From positions 248,001 through 312,000 of the forward strand of contig NZ_QUSW01000005.1 in assembly GCF_003852895.1 (NCBI RefSeq): a DNA stretch of 64,000 bases, in the 5' to 3' direction. This stretch comes from Rhizobacter terrae. GTDB lineage: Bacteria > Pseudomonadota > Gammaproteobacteria > Burkholderiales > Burkholderiaceae_C. This document shows positions 24,966 through 32,898 of this stretch, piece after piece. Below the pieces are notes generated by a model, which saw only the letters and a list, made by a program, of their open reading frames with translations, did no database searches and was not told the DNA's origin. Position 1 is the stretch's first letter, and the number at the start of each line of letters is the position of its first letter. Position numbers and translations under genes: made by a program.

Positions 24966-24990
24966 CTAAAACTGAATCGGTGATGGGGGA

Positions 24991-25281
24991 TTACTTCTCG
25001 ACGACTGCGAAGAGGTCTTCCTCGCGCATCACCAGCAGTTCGTCGCCGTCGACCTTGACGGTCTGGCCGCTGTACTTGCCGAACAGGACGCGGTCGCCCA
25101 CCTTGATGTTCAGGGCGACGAAGTCACCCTTGTCATTGCGCTTGCCGGGGCCAACGGCCAGCACCTCGCCCTGGTCGGGCTTCTCGGCGGCGTTGTCGGG
25201 GATCACGATGCCCGAAGCGGTCTTGGTTTCGTTCTCGAGGCGCTTGACGATCACGCGATCGTGCAACGGACGAAGTTTCAT
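24991..25281 (-). CDS. groES: Co-chaperonin GroES (Hsp10)
   Basis: 96 residues, usual length, starting [10 protein letters not shown] with an AAGGAG ribosome site; the in-frame extension upstream is rejected because it lacks family sequence. The mobile loop (Thr-Ala-Ser-Gly-Ile-Val-Ile-Pro) is present. Heptameric lid of GroEL. First gene of the operon; a heat-shock promoter and a CIRCE element lie upstream. Confidence 0.97.
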   Translation of the reverse strand: MKLRPLHDRVIVKRLENETKTASGIVIPDNAAEKPDQGEVLAVGPGKRNDKGDFVALNIKVGDRVLFGKYSGQTVKVDGDELLVMREEDLFAVVEK

Positions 25282-25347
25282 GGGATCTCCTTGTAAGTAC
25301 AGGCTCTGCGGGGGTTGAACGCCAAGTGGGCGCTCATTCACTATTCA

Positions 25348-25374
25348 TTAGCACTCAGTGTGGATGAGTGCTAG
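25348..25374. promoter_or_regulatory. CIRCE element (HrcA operator)
   Basis: TTAGCACTC-N9-GAGTGCTAG: matches the CIRCE consensus except for the last base. It sits directly downstream of the groES promoter, about where transcription would start, so HrcA would block initiation. Established as the operator of groESL in many bacteria. Confidence 0.95.
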
Positions 25375-25381
25375 CAGCGGA

Positions 25382-25410
25382 ATTATAGGGGTCGGGCGTG
25401 ACGTTTCAAG
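25382..25410 (-). promoter_or_regulatory. groES promoter (sigma32/sigma70 hybrid)
   Basis: On the minus strand CTTGAAA is followed after 12 nt by CCCCTATAAT. The first reading fits the sigma32 consensus (CTTGAAA, CCCCAT-like); TTGAAA and TATAAT are 16 bp apart, which also fits sigma70. Transcription would start within a few bases of the CIRCE element. Confidence 0.8.
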
Positions 25411-25755
25411 AGTCGGGTCTTCCAGGTGTCGATGTCGGGTGTCGACTGACCCGGAGCTTCTGTTCAGCCAAGGCTGAATTGGACCAGGCCTGGACCCGAA
25501 GAGGGACTCTGGCGTAGGTGAGTGGCCGATGACCGAGCGAGTGAGCTTGCTATCGCGGTCCAAGAATCTTCGAGACCCAGACGGATGGGTTGAGAGAAAG
25601 CTGGCGGCCTGCAAGCACGGGGCTTGGACTTTCTTGGCGTAACCGGCTTCATGTCGTTGGCGGCGGCCATCGCAACGTGTCGTCAGCACAAGTGCAATGT
25701 CTGTGCGCAGGTGACTACGATTCGTGCTGCATGGCATACCCCTCGCACCGCGCAT
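25411..25755. other. Intergenic region between groES promoter and the NB-ARC regulator
   Basis: About 345 bp with no convincing gene. Two palindromes are visible: TTCAGCC-AA-GGCTGAA (25463-25478) and a CCAGGCCTGG around 25485. Neither has a T-run. Several short open frames exist here but none has a ribosome site or recognisable sequence. Confidence 0.5.
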
Positions 25756-28308
25756 TCAGGGCTGTTCGGCCAGCGCAGCTTCCACGATGACTGCGAGTGC
25801 CGCGTCGTCAAGTGCGGCTCCTTTGCCAAGCAGGCATTCGAGTTCAGCCGCTGGCAGCGCCGCCTCGACCAGGTGGAGAGCGAGACCGAACAGGCGCTGC
25901 TCGTTCACCTGACGTGAAGCTGCAGTCCGGACAAAGTACGCCTGCGACGCTCCAAGCAACAGCGCTGCAGCCTCGACCCCGCCTCTCAATGCCAACAGGT
26001 AGACCAGGTCGTCGAGGAAGTACCCCAGCAGCCCTGAGCGGCGCAAGACGGGCAGTGCCTCGCGCGCGACCTCGGCAGCCTCATCGACTCGGCCCGACTC
26101 TGACAGTACGGCGGTCAGATTGGCGAGAGCGAACACCGTGGCTGTCGAACTCGACGAGCGTTTGCGCATGCGCTGGACCAAGCCTTCGAGTCGGTGCGCT
26201 GCTTCGTGGAGGCGACCGAGCCGCCAAAGACTGTCCGCGAGGGAGCTGTTGGCCTGGGACTCATTTCGCCAGTCACCCACCTCGGCCCAGATCTTGATGG
26301 CTCGAGCAAACATTTGGGCAGCCTCTTCGCAGCGCCCCTGGTCGTTCAAGACGTGACCCGTCGCGTTCAACAACCGCCCGCGCAACCCCGAAGGCCAATG
26401 TGGTCGCATGAGCGCGCGTGCCTCGTCCAGGCAAAGGTGGGCGGCCGCCGCGTCGCCGCTTTCGCAGCACGGACGCTCGGCCAGCAGCAACGCGAGAAAC
26501 TGGTGCATCGGCCTTCCCAGCGACCGATAGAGTGTGGCCGCTTGCCGTGCGGCGTCGGCCGCCAATGCGTGCGGCAGGCGAATGAACACCCAAGGACGCG
26601 CAATCCCCAGCCAGAGGGCCGCAACATCTTCGGGCGCCGTCGCCTCGTCCATGCACGGCGCGAGCACTTGCAGCCACTGCGCGCACTCGGCAGCAAATTC
26701 GCCGTGCCCGGCGGCCGAAGCCGCGAGTCGAACGGCGATCGACAACTCGCCCGCAGCCCCGGTGGCCCACCGATAGGCGACGCGCAGATTGTCGGTTTCG
26801 GGTGCCAGTGCAGCAGCGCATTGCTCCGATGTCATGCGGCCCTCCACGAAAGCATCATCGACGCGCATGAACAACGCGCAAACTGCTCTCGCGTGGTGGC
26901 GTTGGCAGTCCGCCAGTTCGCCAGTGGCGGCCAATTGCTCCAGCGCATAGGTCCGCGGAGTCTCCAGCAGGTGGAAGCGCGGCTCATCGCCGGGACGTTC
27001 GACATCAGCGACGACAAGCGACTTGTCCACCAATGCGGCAATACTGTCGATGACAGCCCATTCGTCGGCTGCATCGTCGGTGCCGGCAACACAGCGCACG
27101 AGTTCGATCGTGAAACCGCCGGCAAACACCCCCAGGCGCCGGAACCACCACCGCTGGTCTGAACTGAGCAGGTGATAGCTCCACTCAATCGCGGCGCGCA
27201 ACGTCTGGTGGCGTCGCAACGCGACACGGGACCCGCCGGTCAGAAGCTGAAATCGTTCGTCGAGGCGATCGCGCACACCCCGCACACCGAGCACCGGTAC
27301 ACGCACTGCGGCAAGTTCGATCGCCAGCGGCAGGCCGTCGAGGCGGCGGCAGATGTCGACCACAGCCGGGAAATCCGTGTGTTTGAGCGTGAATTGCGGA
27401 TCAACAGCACGTACCCGCGCTTCGAACAGCGCGACCGCGCCGCACGAGCGCGCGTCGGCGTCGTCCGGTGTCGATGGAACCGCGAGGGGTGCGATCCGGC
27501 ATTGCTGCTCGTCTGCGACCTTCAACGCCTCCTGGCTCGTGGTCAGCAGGCGAACGTTCGGAGTGCCGGCGGTGATCGCCTGCGCGAGCGCACTCACCGC
27601 GTCGAGCAGATGTTCGCAGTTGTCCAGCACAATCTGCAGCGTCTGGCGGCCGAGCCCCCCGACCAGTTCGTCGAGCGCTGGGCGCTGCCCCGGCAGCTTG
27701 ATGCCCAGCACACGGGCCACCGTGGCCGGCACAAGTGCCGGATCAGACAGAGCCGCAAGTTCGACCACCCAGGTACCGTCGGGGTACTGATCGCGCAGTT
27801 TGTGCGCGACCGCCTGGGCAAGCCTCGTCTTGCCGATGCCGCCGGCCCCTACCAGCGTGACGAGGCGGTACGTGAGGGTAAGCAGCAAGACATTTTCAAT
27901 GTCGCGCTCGCGTCCATAGAGTACCGGCGGACGCGGCCCCAGGTTGCTCGGTATGGCTGATGCGGTGCTTGTCGAAATGCTCAAGTCTGCGGCCGTCATC
28001 GAGGCCACACCGCCTTCGAGCCCCGCCGTGAACTGGTAGCCCCGGCCTGGAACGGTCGCGATGGCCTGTGCTCCAAGCAGCTTGCGCAGCGCACTCACTT
28101 GCACCGTCAGGTTGTGCTCTTCTACCACCAGGCCCGGCCAGACCAGATCGATAAGCTCGTTCTTGCTCACCAGATCGCCACGGCGTTCGATCAAGACAAG
28201 CAGGACATCGAAGGCACGCGCGCCGATGATCACGGGCTTGCCGTGGTTGAGCAGCCTGCGCCGCAGCGCGTGCACCTCGAAATCGCCAAAGCGGTAAACG
28301 GCTCCCAA
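25756..28308 (-). CDS. Winged-helix regulator fused to NB-ARC/AAA ATPase and TPR-like region
   Basis: 850 residues from a TTG start; the next upstream in-frame codon of interest is a TGA, so TTG is almost forced, and a GGAGGT lies just upstream (short spacing). Residues 1-95 are an OmpR-type DNA-binding winged helix (Tyr-Arg-Phe-Gly-Asp-Phe-Glu-Val, Gly-Arg-Gly-Tyr-Gln-Phe). Residues 130-400 are an NB-ARC-like STAND ATPase with Walker A Gly-Ala-Gly-Gly-Ile-Gly-Lys-Thr (154-161) and Walker B Ile-Val-Leu-Asp-Asn-Cys-Glu-His. The C-terminal half is alpha-helical, TPR-like. Known relatives are large one-component transcription factors that sense an unknown ligand with the C-terminal repeats. Divergent from the lectin gene, so it may control it. 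Confidence 0.88.
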   Translation of the reverse strand: MGAVYRFGDFEVHALRRRLLNHGKPVIIGARAFDVLLVLIERRGDLVSKNELIDLVWPGLVVEEHNLTVQVSALRKLLGAQAIATVPGRGYQFTAGLEGGVASMTAADLSISTSTASAIPSNLGPRPPVLYGRERDIENVLLLTLTYRLVTLVGAGGIGKTRLAQAVAHKLRDQYPDGTWVVELAALSDPALVPATVARVLGIKLPGQRPALDELVGGLGRQTLQIVLDNCEHLLDAVSALAQAITAGTPNVRLLTTSQEALKVADEQQCRIAPLAVPSTPDDADARSCGAVALFEARVRAVDPQFTLKHTDFPAVVDICRRLDGLPLAIELAAVRVPVLGVRGVRDRLDERFQLLTGGSRVALRRHQTLRAAIEWSYHLLSSDQRWWFRRLGVFAGGFTIELVRCVAGTDDAADEWAVIDSIAALVDKSLVVADVERPGDEPRFHLLETPRTYALEQLAATGELADCQRHHARAVCALFMRVDDAFVEGRMTSEQCAAALAPETDNLRVAYRWATGAAGELSIAVRLAASAAGHGEFAAECAQWLQVLAPCMDEATAPEDVAALWLGIARPWVFIRLPHALAADAARQAATLYRSLGRPMHQFLALLLAERPCCESGDAAAAHLCLDEARALMRPHWPSGLRGRLLNATGHVLNDQGRCEEAAQMFARAIKIWAEVGDWRNESQANSSLADSLWRLGRLHEAAHRLEGLVQRMRKRSSSSTATVFALANLTAVLSESGRVDEAAEVAREALPVLRRSGLLGYFLDDLVYLLALRGGVEAAALLLGASQAYFVRTAASRQVNEQRLFGLALHLVEAALPAAELECLLGKGAALDDAALAVIVEAALAEQP

Positions 28309-28709
28309 GAGACCTCCAGCATCGTCCCATCACGCAGCGGTGGGCAGTCGCCGGTCGCGTGGGCGCGGCACTTTATCAACGTGTCATCCGGATACCCCCA
28401 ACCTGCTGAGCAGTTGGTCGGAGCGGGCAGGGCGTGGGCGTCAGCACGATCCATTCTCCGGACATCCGGCAATCCATCCAAGTTTCTCGTGTTTGACAAC
28501 GTTTGAGATTGCTTGAGGACGTCGCCCCAGCACGGCGGCACATTGGCGCCTGAGCGAACTGCACGGCTGCAGGAGGCGCAAAGAAGGCAACGGATCGACG
28601 TGCTGCATGCGTCCATCCCCTCACTTGACCTCCCTTACCCAAGAAATCCCACGACGTGCGCCGGGACATGCGTGAACAGTTTCTACAACTGAGAAAGAGG
28701 AAAACGCAA
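28309..28709. other. Intergenic region between regulator and lectin gene
   Basis: About 400 bp separating two divergent genes, so promoters of both should lie here. A TTGACA (28493-28498) is present without a good -10. The AT content rises towards the lectin gene. No small gene could be supported. Confidence 0.45.
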
Positions 28710-30344
28710 ATGGCAACCTACATATTCAGAATTGATCAAGTCGACATCAACTTCCAAAAGGCCGACAGTGAACATAGTGACGACGATTGGTTGTCATTTG
28801 TTGTGACAGTAGGGGATCCGGTCACCAAGAATGCGCGGACATTTTCTTCAGGGCCGTTTAATATCGGGCGCACTATACACACTGGAGACAAGCTAATTGG
28901 TCCCTTTACGACTGACCCGATAACAGCAGCGGATTCCGATGTCGTCGTCATCAGTTACTTGGTAACAAATCTTGGTTCTTCAAAGTTTGAAGACCAGTTC
29001 GCGCAAGCGGTCAAAGTGACGGACCACGTTGTCGGAGTATTAGCCCCGATTGTTGGGGCCGCCGTCGGCCTTTTCGTGGGCTCTCCCGGTGAAGGATTAA
29101 AATTTGGCCAAGCGATAGCCAAAGGACTTGACACGGTAGTCAGCACACTAAGCGATGTTTTCGACTTCCTCGGCATTCACATTGGGCCGGCAAACTGCAA
29201 TGGCGAAGTGCTCCATGACACATTGACCTACCAACCCAATGAGCTACAACAAGCAGTGAATAGGCAGGCGTCAAGACACTACACCACCCCTCAAACAAAC
29301 AAGCGTTGCGGCAGGGATCCGGAATCTACGGTCTCGTTCTCAGTGGTTATGGTGTTACCCGGCCCGGAACTCTACTATCGGGGCACCGACAACAGCGTAT
29401 GGTCACGCTGGCGCAATCCCGATGGTCACTGGTCTGATGAAAAGCAAATCGGCGGGATGCTCAGCGGTGATCCGATCGCCGCTGTGGTCCCTGGGACGAA
29501 TCTCCTGAAACTGTTCTATCGGGGCGCCGACAACAGCGTATGGTCGATCTGGCGCAGATCCAACGGTACTGGTGAACAGCGTATCGGCGGCGTGCTCAAC
29601 GGTGATCCGATCGCTGCAGTAGTTCCTGGAACGAATATCCTGCAACTGTTCTATCGTGGTGCCGACAACAGCATATGGTCACGCTGGTACAACCCCGATG
29701 GTCATTGGTCTGATGAACAGCATATCGGTGGCCGTCTCAACGGTGATCCGATCGCGGCTGTGGTCCCAGGAACGAATATCCTGCAACTGTTCTATCGGGG
29801 CGCCGACAACAGCATTTGGTCACGCTGGCGCACTCCCGATGGTCATTGGTCTGATGAACAGCAGATCGGCGGCCGTCTCAACGGTGATCCGATCGCCGCT
29901 GTGGTCCCTGGAACGAATATCCTGCAACTGTTCTACCGGGGCGTCGACAACAGCATTTGGTCACGCTGGCGCAATCCCAATGGTCACTGGTCTGATGAAC
30001 AGCAGATCGGCGGCCGTGTCAATGGTGATCCGATCGCCGCTGTGGTCCCTGGAACGAATATCCTGCAACTGTTCTATCGGAGCGCCGACAACAGCGTATG
30101 GTCACGCTGGCGCAATCCCGATGGTCACTGGTCTGATGAACAGAAGATCGGCGGCGTGCTCAACGGTGATCCGATCGCCGCTGTGGTCCCTGGAACGAAT
30201 ATCCTGCAGTTGTTCTACCGGGGCGTCGACAACAGCGTATGGTCACGCTGGCGCAGAGCCGACGGCAACTGGTCTGGTGAACAGCATATCGGTGGCGTTC
30301 TCAAGGGTGACCCGATCGCAGTGGTGCGCGGCCATTCAGCCTAA
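28710..30344 (+). CDS. Seven-bladed beta-propeller lectin with unknown N-terminal domain
   Basis: 544 residues; ATG chosen for its AGAGG site 9 nt upstream. Residues about 208-544 consist of seven near-identical repeats of 47 residues (the second has 45, the last is cut at 43), each with Phe-Tyr-Arg-Gly-Ala-Asp-Asn-Ser-Val-Trp-Ser-Arg-Trp and Gly-Asp-Pro-Ile-Ala-Ala-Val-Val-Pro. The N-terminal strand Val-Val-Met-Val-Leu-Pro-Gly-Pro and the C-terminal Gly-Asp-Pro-Ile-Ala-Val-Val would close the ring. The repeat resembles the PLL-type and fucose-lectin propellers; sugar specificity is not readable. Residues 1-100 are beta-rich with an acidic Ser-Asp-Asp-Asp, and 105-155 hold a hydrophobic Gly-rich helix followed by an amphipathic helix, which could insert in membranes. 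No classical signal peptide. Base composition differs from neighbours, suggesting transfer. Confidence 0.8.
   Translation: MATYIFRIDQVDINFQKADSEHSDDDWLSFVVTVGDPVTKNARTFSSGPFNIGRTIHTGDKLIGPFTTDPITAADSDVVVISYLVTNLGSSKFEDQFAQAVKVTDHVVGVLAPIVGAAVGLFVGSPGEGLKFGQAIAKGLDTVVSTLSDVFDFLGIHIGPANCNGEVLHDTLTYQPNELQQAVNRQASRHYTTPQTNKRCGRDPESTVSFSVVMVLPGPELYYRGTDNSVWSRWRNPDGHWSDEKQIGGMLSGDPIAAVVPGTNLLKLFYRGADNSVWSIWRRSNGTGEQRIGGVLNGDPIAAVVPGTNILQLFYRGADNSIWSRWYNPDGHWSDEQHIGGRLNGDPIAAVVPGTNILQLFYRGADNSIWSRWRTPDGHWSDEQQIGGRLNGDPIAAVVPGTNILQLFYRGVDNSIWSRWRNPNGHWSDEQQIGGRVNGDPIAAVVPGTNILQLFYRSADNSVWSRWRNPDGHWSDEQKIGGVLNGDPIAAVVPGTNILQLFYRGVDNSVWSRWRRADGNWSGEQHIGGVLKGDPIAVVRGHSA
29373..30341 (+). repeat. Tandem 141-bp repeats encoding propeller blades
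   Basis: Units start at 29373, 29514, 29649, 29790, 29931, 30072 and 30213. All are 141 bp except the second (135 bp) and the truncated last. Units three to six are almost identical at the DNA level, showing recent duplication or gene conversion. Confidence 0.9.
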
Positions 30345-30354
30345 CGGGTGTTGT

Positions 30355-30548
30355 GATCCCGAACCGCCGAAATTTTTTCCCCCCACCTGTGGCCACTCAA
30401 ACTCCCCCAGGTGGGACGGGCGGATTTCAATTCGGCGGCAGTGCTGAGCGATACGCGAAGCGGCCTCCTTGAGGCTGTAGCTCTCGCCCTCCAACTCGAG
30501 CATCGCGGCAGGGTGCATGAGGCGATCGAGGATGGTGGTGATCAGGCT
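30355..30548 (-). pseudogene. IS21-type istB 3' remnant
   Basis: The minus strand encodes Thr-Thr-Ile-Leu-Asp-Arg-Leu-Met-His-Pro-Ala-Ala-Met-Leu-Glu followed by Glu-Gly-Glu-Ser-Tyr-Ser-Leu-Lys-Glu-Ala-Ala. That matches the C-terminal end of IS21-family IstB helper ATPases (DRLxHR...EGxSYRLKEAA) as I know it. No Walker motifs, transposase or terminal repeats remain nearby. It marks past transposition between the lectin and nuclease genes. Family call moderately sure. The following 210 bp, up to 30758, contain nothing recognised. Confidence 0.45.
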
Positions 30549-30758
30549 CGGCTTTCTCGTGGTTCATCCGGGTGAATCGGGCAAGCCGTCCCGTTGAGAC
30601 GACACCGATAAGGACAAATACAGTCTTCCCCGTGGTGAGATTCGACGCGAAACATCGAATGCGGCGATTCCGCACCGGAGGGGTACGTTGGGAATGTGAG
30701 CATCCAGGTGCATTGGGACAGACGCCCGGTCAGAAAAATCTATGCGGCTTTGCGTCTA

Positions 30759-31694
30759 CTACCTGCGCTGCCAGAGGCTGCCCGCCAGTGACTCGATGTG
30801 GCTCCGATCGAAAAAATGAACGCTGCCAATAAGACGGCGATCCAGCTTCCCGTTCAGGCGTTCAATCGCCTCTGAAGTAATCTTCCCGCTGACGACTATA
30901 TACAGATCAGCGATGTAATATTGCTCATTTTGGCCTGGCCCACGTACGGGTAAGGAGAATGCGTCGTCAATCTGATTCAGTAGCGCATTTAGGAGGGTTG
31001 CGTTAGATTGCGACAAATCGCCGGCTTTTACTTGGGCGGCACAGTGGCGAATCCGGCCGAACTTGTCTATCTCTGAGAACAGAACGTCCTTTCCGCGCTC
31101 GGATATCCCATGGTTGTAGCGAACATGGTCGTATCCAGCCTTCTGAAGCAAGGGAATCACAACGTTCTTGGTGAATAGTTGTTCATTCGTTTCGTATTCA
31201 CTTTTCCACTGAAACCGTCGCAACGAACATGCTGCCTGCTCGACCGCTCGCCTCCAAAGCTGCAGCGTGGCTATGACGGCCGGGACAATCTCTTGAGCAT
31301 GATCAGCTTCCAAGTCGATGCTCATGTCTACAAAATAGTTATCGAACTCAATGGAAGTCGAGTTGTTCGGTGGATTAATGCTCTGAGAATCCACCAGCGC
31401 CTGATAAAAAGCGCCGATCGCAATTTCGCTTTGCCAAAGCCCATCAGCGCTTCCAAATGAAGCAGAAAAAAGAAGATTCTTTGAGTCGCCACGAAAGAGT
31501 GAGTAGTTAATCGCACCATTCAAGCGGAGTGAATCAGGAATGATAACGTTCGAGTGGAGATATTCTGGATAATGGTCAGAACGCATCCGCCCAAGGAGTT
31601 GTAGGGGATATTCCACGTCATGAGTATGATCGTGTAGGACCACAGGCGCATCGAATAAGTAGACGGCGGGTGGATCATGCTCGAAACGGAACAT
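30759..31694 (-). CDS. PD-(D/E)XK nuclease-like protein, unknown system
   Basis: 311 residues; ATG chosen for an AAGGAGG site 9 nt upstream. The C-terminal third has the core of a restriction-endonuclease fold: a helix with Lys-Asn-Val-Val-Ile-Pro-Leu-Leu-Gln-Lys-Ala-Gly-Tyr, then Glu-Arg-Gly-Lys-Asp-Val (D203) and Ala-Ala-Gln-Val-Lys-Ala-Gly (Q221, K223). This D-(Q)xK pattern is that of Mrr-like enzymes that cut or bind modified or foreign DNA. The first 180 residues match nothing I recognise. Lower GC than the surrounding chromosome, next to an IS remnant, so probably acquired. No methyltransferase is adjacent. Defence role is inference. Confidence 0.7.
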   Translation of the reverse strand: MFRFEHDPPAVYLFDAPVVLHDHTHDVEYPLQLLGRMRSDHYPEYLHSNVIIPDSLRLNGAINYSLFRGDSKNLLFSASFGSADGLWQSEIAIGAFYQALVDSQSINPPNNSTSIEFDNYFVDMSIDLEADHAQEIVPAVIATLQLWRRAVEQAACSLRRFQWKSEYETNEQLFTKNVVIPLLQKAGYDHVRYNHGISERGKDVLFSEIDKFGRIRHCAAQVKAGDLSQSNATLLNALLNQIDDAFSLPVRGPGQNEQYYIADLYIVVSGKITSEAIERLNGKLDRRLIGSVHFFDRSHIESLAGSLWQRR

Positions 31695-31858
31695 CGCTGT
31701 GGCCTCCTTGGCTTGTTCTCTCGGGAGTCTATGTGGTGAGCGCTCTTGAAACGTCCAGAGTTGAGGAGACGGCGTGCCAGGTGTCGATTCAACCCGCTGT
31801 CGATCGTCGTACTGATGCGATCCCCTCAAACCCCTTGGACAACTCTCAGGAGAACCCC

Positions 31859-32275
31859 ATGACCAAACTGATCTACATCAGCCTGCCCGTCGCCGACCTC
31901 AACGCCTCGATGGCCTTCTACAAGGCGCTGGGGTTCGGGCAGAACCCGCAGTTCAGCGACGAGACCGGTGCATGCATGGTGTGGAGCGAGTCCATCTACG
32001 TCATGCTGATCACGCACGCCAAGTGGCGCACCCTGACGCAGCGGCCGTTCCCGCCGGCCGGCACGGCCAAGATGATGCTCACGCTGGCGATGGACAGCCG
32101 CGACGCCGTCGATGCGATGAACCGTGCCGCCGCAGCCCATGGCGGGCAGGCCGATGTGAACCTGCCCGAGGACATGGGCTTCATGTACACCCGCGACCTG
32201 GCCGATCCCGATGGCCACATGTGGGGCATGTGCTGGATGGATCCGGCCGCGATGACGCCCGCCAACCAAGACTGA
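31859..32275 (+). CDS. VOC (glyoxalase/bleomycin resistance) family protein
   Basis: 138 residues, start supported by AGGAGA. Vicinal oxygen chelate fold: N-terminal Ile-Ser-Leu-Pro-Val-Ala-Asp-Leu-Asn-Ala-Ser-Met-Ala-Phe-Tyr, Ala-Leu-Gly-Phe in the first beta-alpha-beta unit, and C-terminal Asp-Pro-Asp-Gly-His-Met-Trp. Often a metal-dependent dioxygenase, isomerase or antibiotic-binding protein; which one cannot be told. Stands alone. Confidence 0.88.
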   Translation: MTKLIYISLPVADLNASMAFYKALGFGQNPQFSDETGACMVWSESIYVMLITHAKWRTLTQRPFPPAGTAKMMLTLAMDSRDAVDAMNRAAAAHGGQADVNLPEDMGFMYTRDLADPDGHMWGMCWMDPAAMTPANQD

Positions 32276-32310
32276 GCCCGTGCCCGTGACATGGCGCTCC
32301 GGCCGCGTCC

Positions 32311-32778
32311 CTACAAGGAACTCAGCGGCAGCGCCGTCTTGTAGCGGACCTGCTTGAGCGTGAAGCTGGAGCGGATCTTCTCGACCTCCTTCATCGGCGA
32401 CAGCTGCTCGATGATGAAGCGCTCCAGCGCCGCCATGTCGGGCATCACGACGCGGATCAGGTAGTCCGCGTCGCCGCTCATCAGGTAGCACTCCATCACC
32501 TCGTCGCGCGCGCTGACCTTCGCTTCGAAGGCTTCCAGCGCGGCGCGCGTCTGCTGCTTCAGGCTGATGGAGATGAAGACATTGAGGTTCAAGCCCAGTT
32601 GCTTGGCATCGACCAGCGCCACCACCTTGCGGATCACGCCGTCCTTCTCCAGTGCCTTCACGCGTGCCAGGCAAGGCGATGGCGACAGGCCCACGCGCTG
32701 CGCCAGCGCCACGTTCGACAGGCTCGCATCGGCCTGCAGTTCGCGCAGGATGCGCAGGTCGATGGCGTCGAGGTTCAT
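32311..32778 (-). CDS. Lrp/AsnC family transcriptional regulator
   Basis: 155 residues. N-terminal helix-turn-helix (Asp-Ala-Ile-Asp-Leu-Arg-Ile-Leu-Arg-Glu-Leu-Gln, Leu-Ser-Pro-Ser-Pro-Cys-Leu-Ala-Arg-Val) and C-terminal RAM/AsnC ligand-binding domain (Tyr-Leu-Met-Ser-Gly-Asp-Ala-Asp-Tyr-Leu). Divergent from the AceE-like dehydrogenase 120 bp away, so most likely its activator, responding to an amino acid or 2-oxo acid. The pairing resembles mdeR-mdeB of Pseudomonas putida (methionine catabolism). Confidence 0.93.
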   Translation of the reverse strand: MNLDAIDLRILRELQADASLSNVALAQRVGLSPSPCLARVKALEKDGVIRKVVALVDAKQLGLNLNVFISISLKQQTRAALEAFEAKVSARDEVMECYLMSGDADYLIRVVMPDMAALERFIIEQLSPMKEVEKIRSSFTLKQVRYKTALPLSSL

Positions 32779-32898
32779 TGTGCTTGCGTTCCCATGAAAA
32801 ACAGAATTTTGTGCTGATTCAGGAAGGAAGGGCAACGATTTCGATCATCCATGCGGCGGGGTCCCACCTACAGTGCCGAGCACCAGGAGACCACAGAC

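Noticed and set aside
25464..25670. 68-codon frame upstream of groES
   Set aside because: No ribosome site, no similarity recognised, lies in a promoter region.
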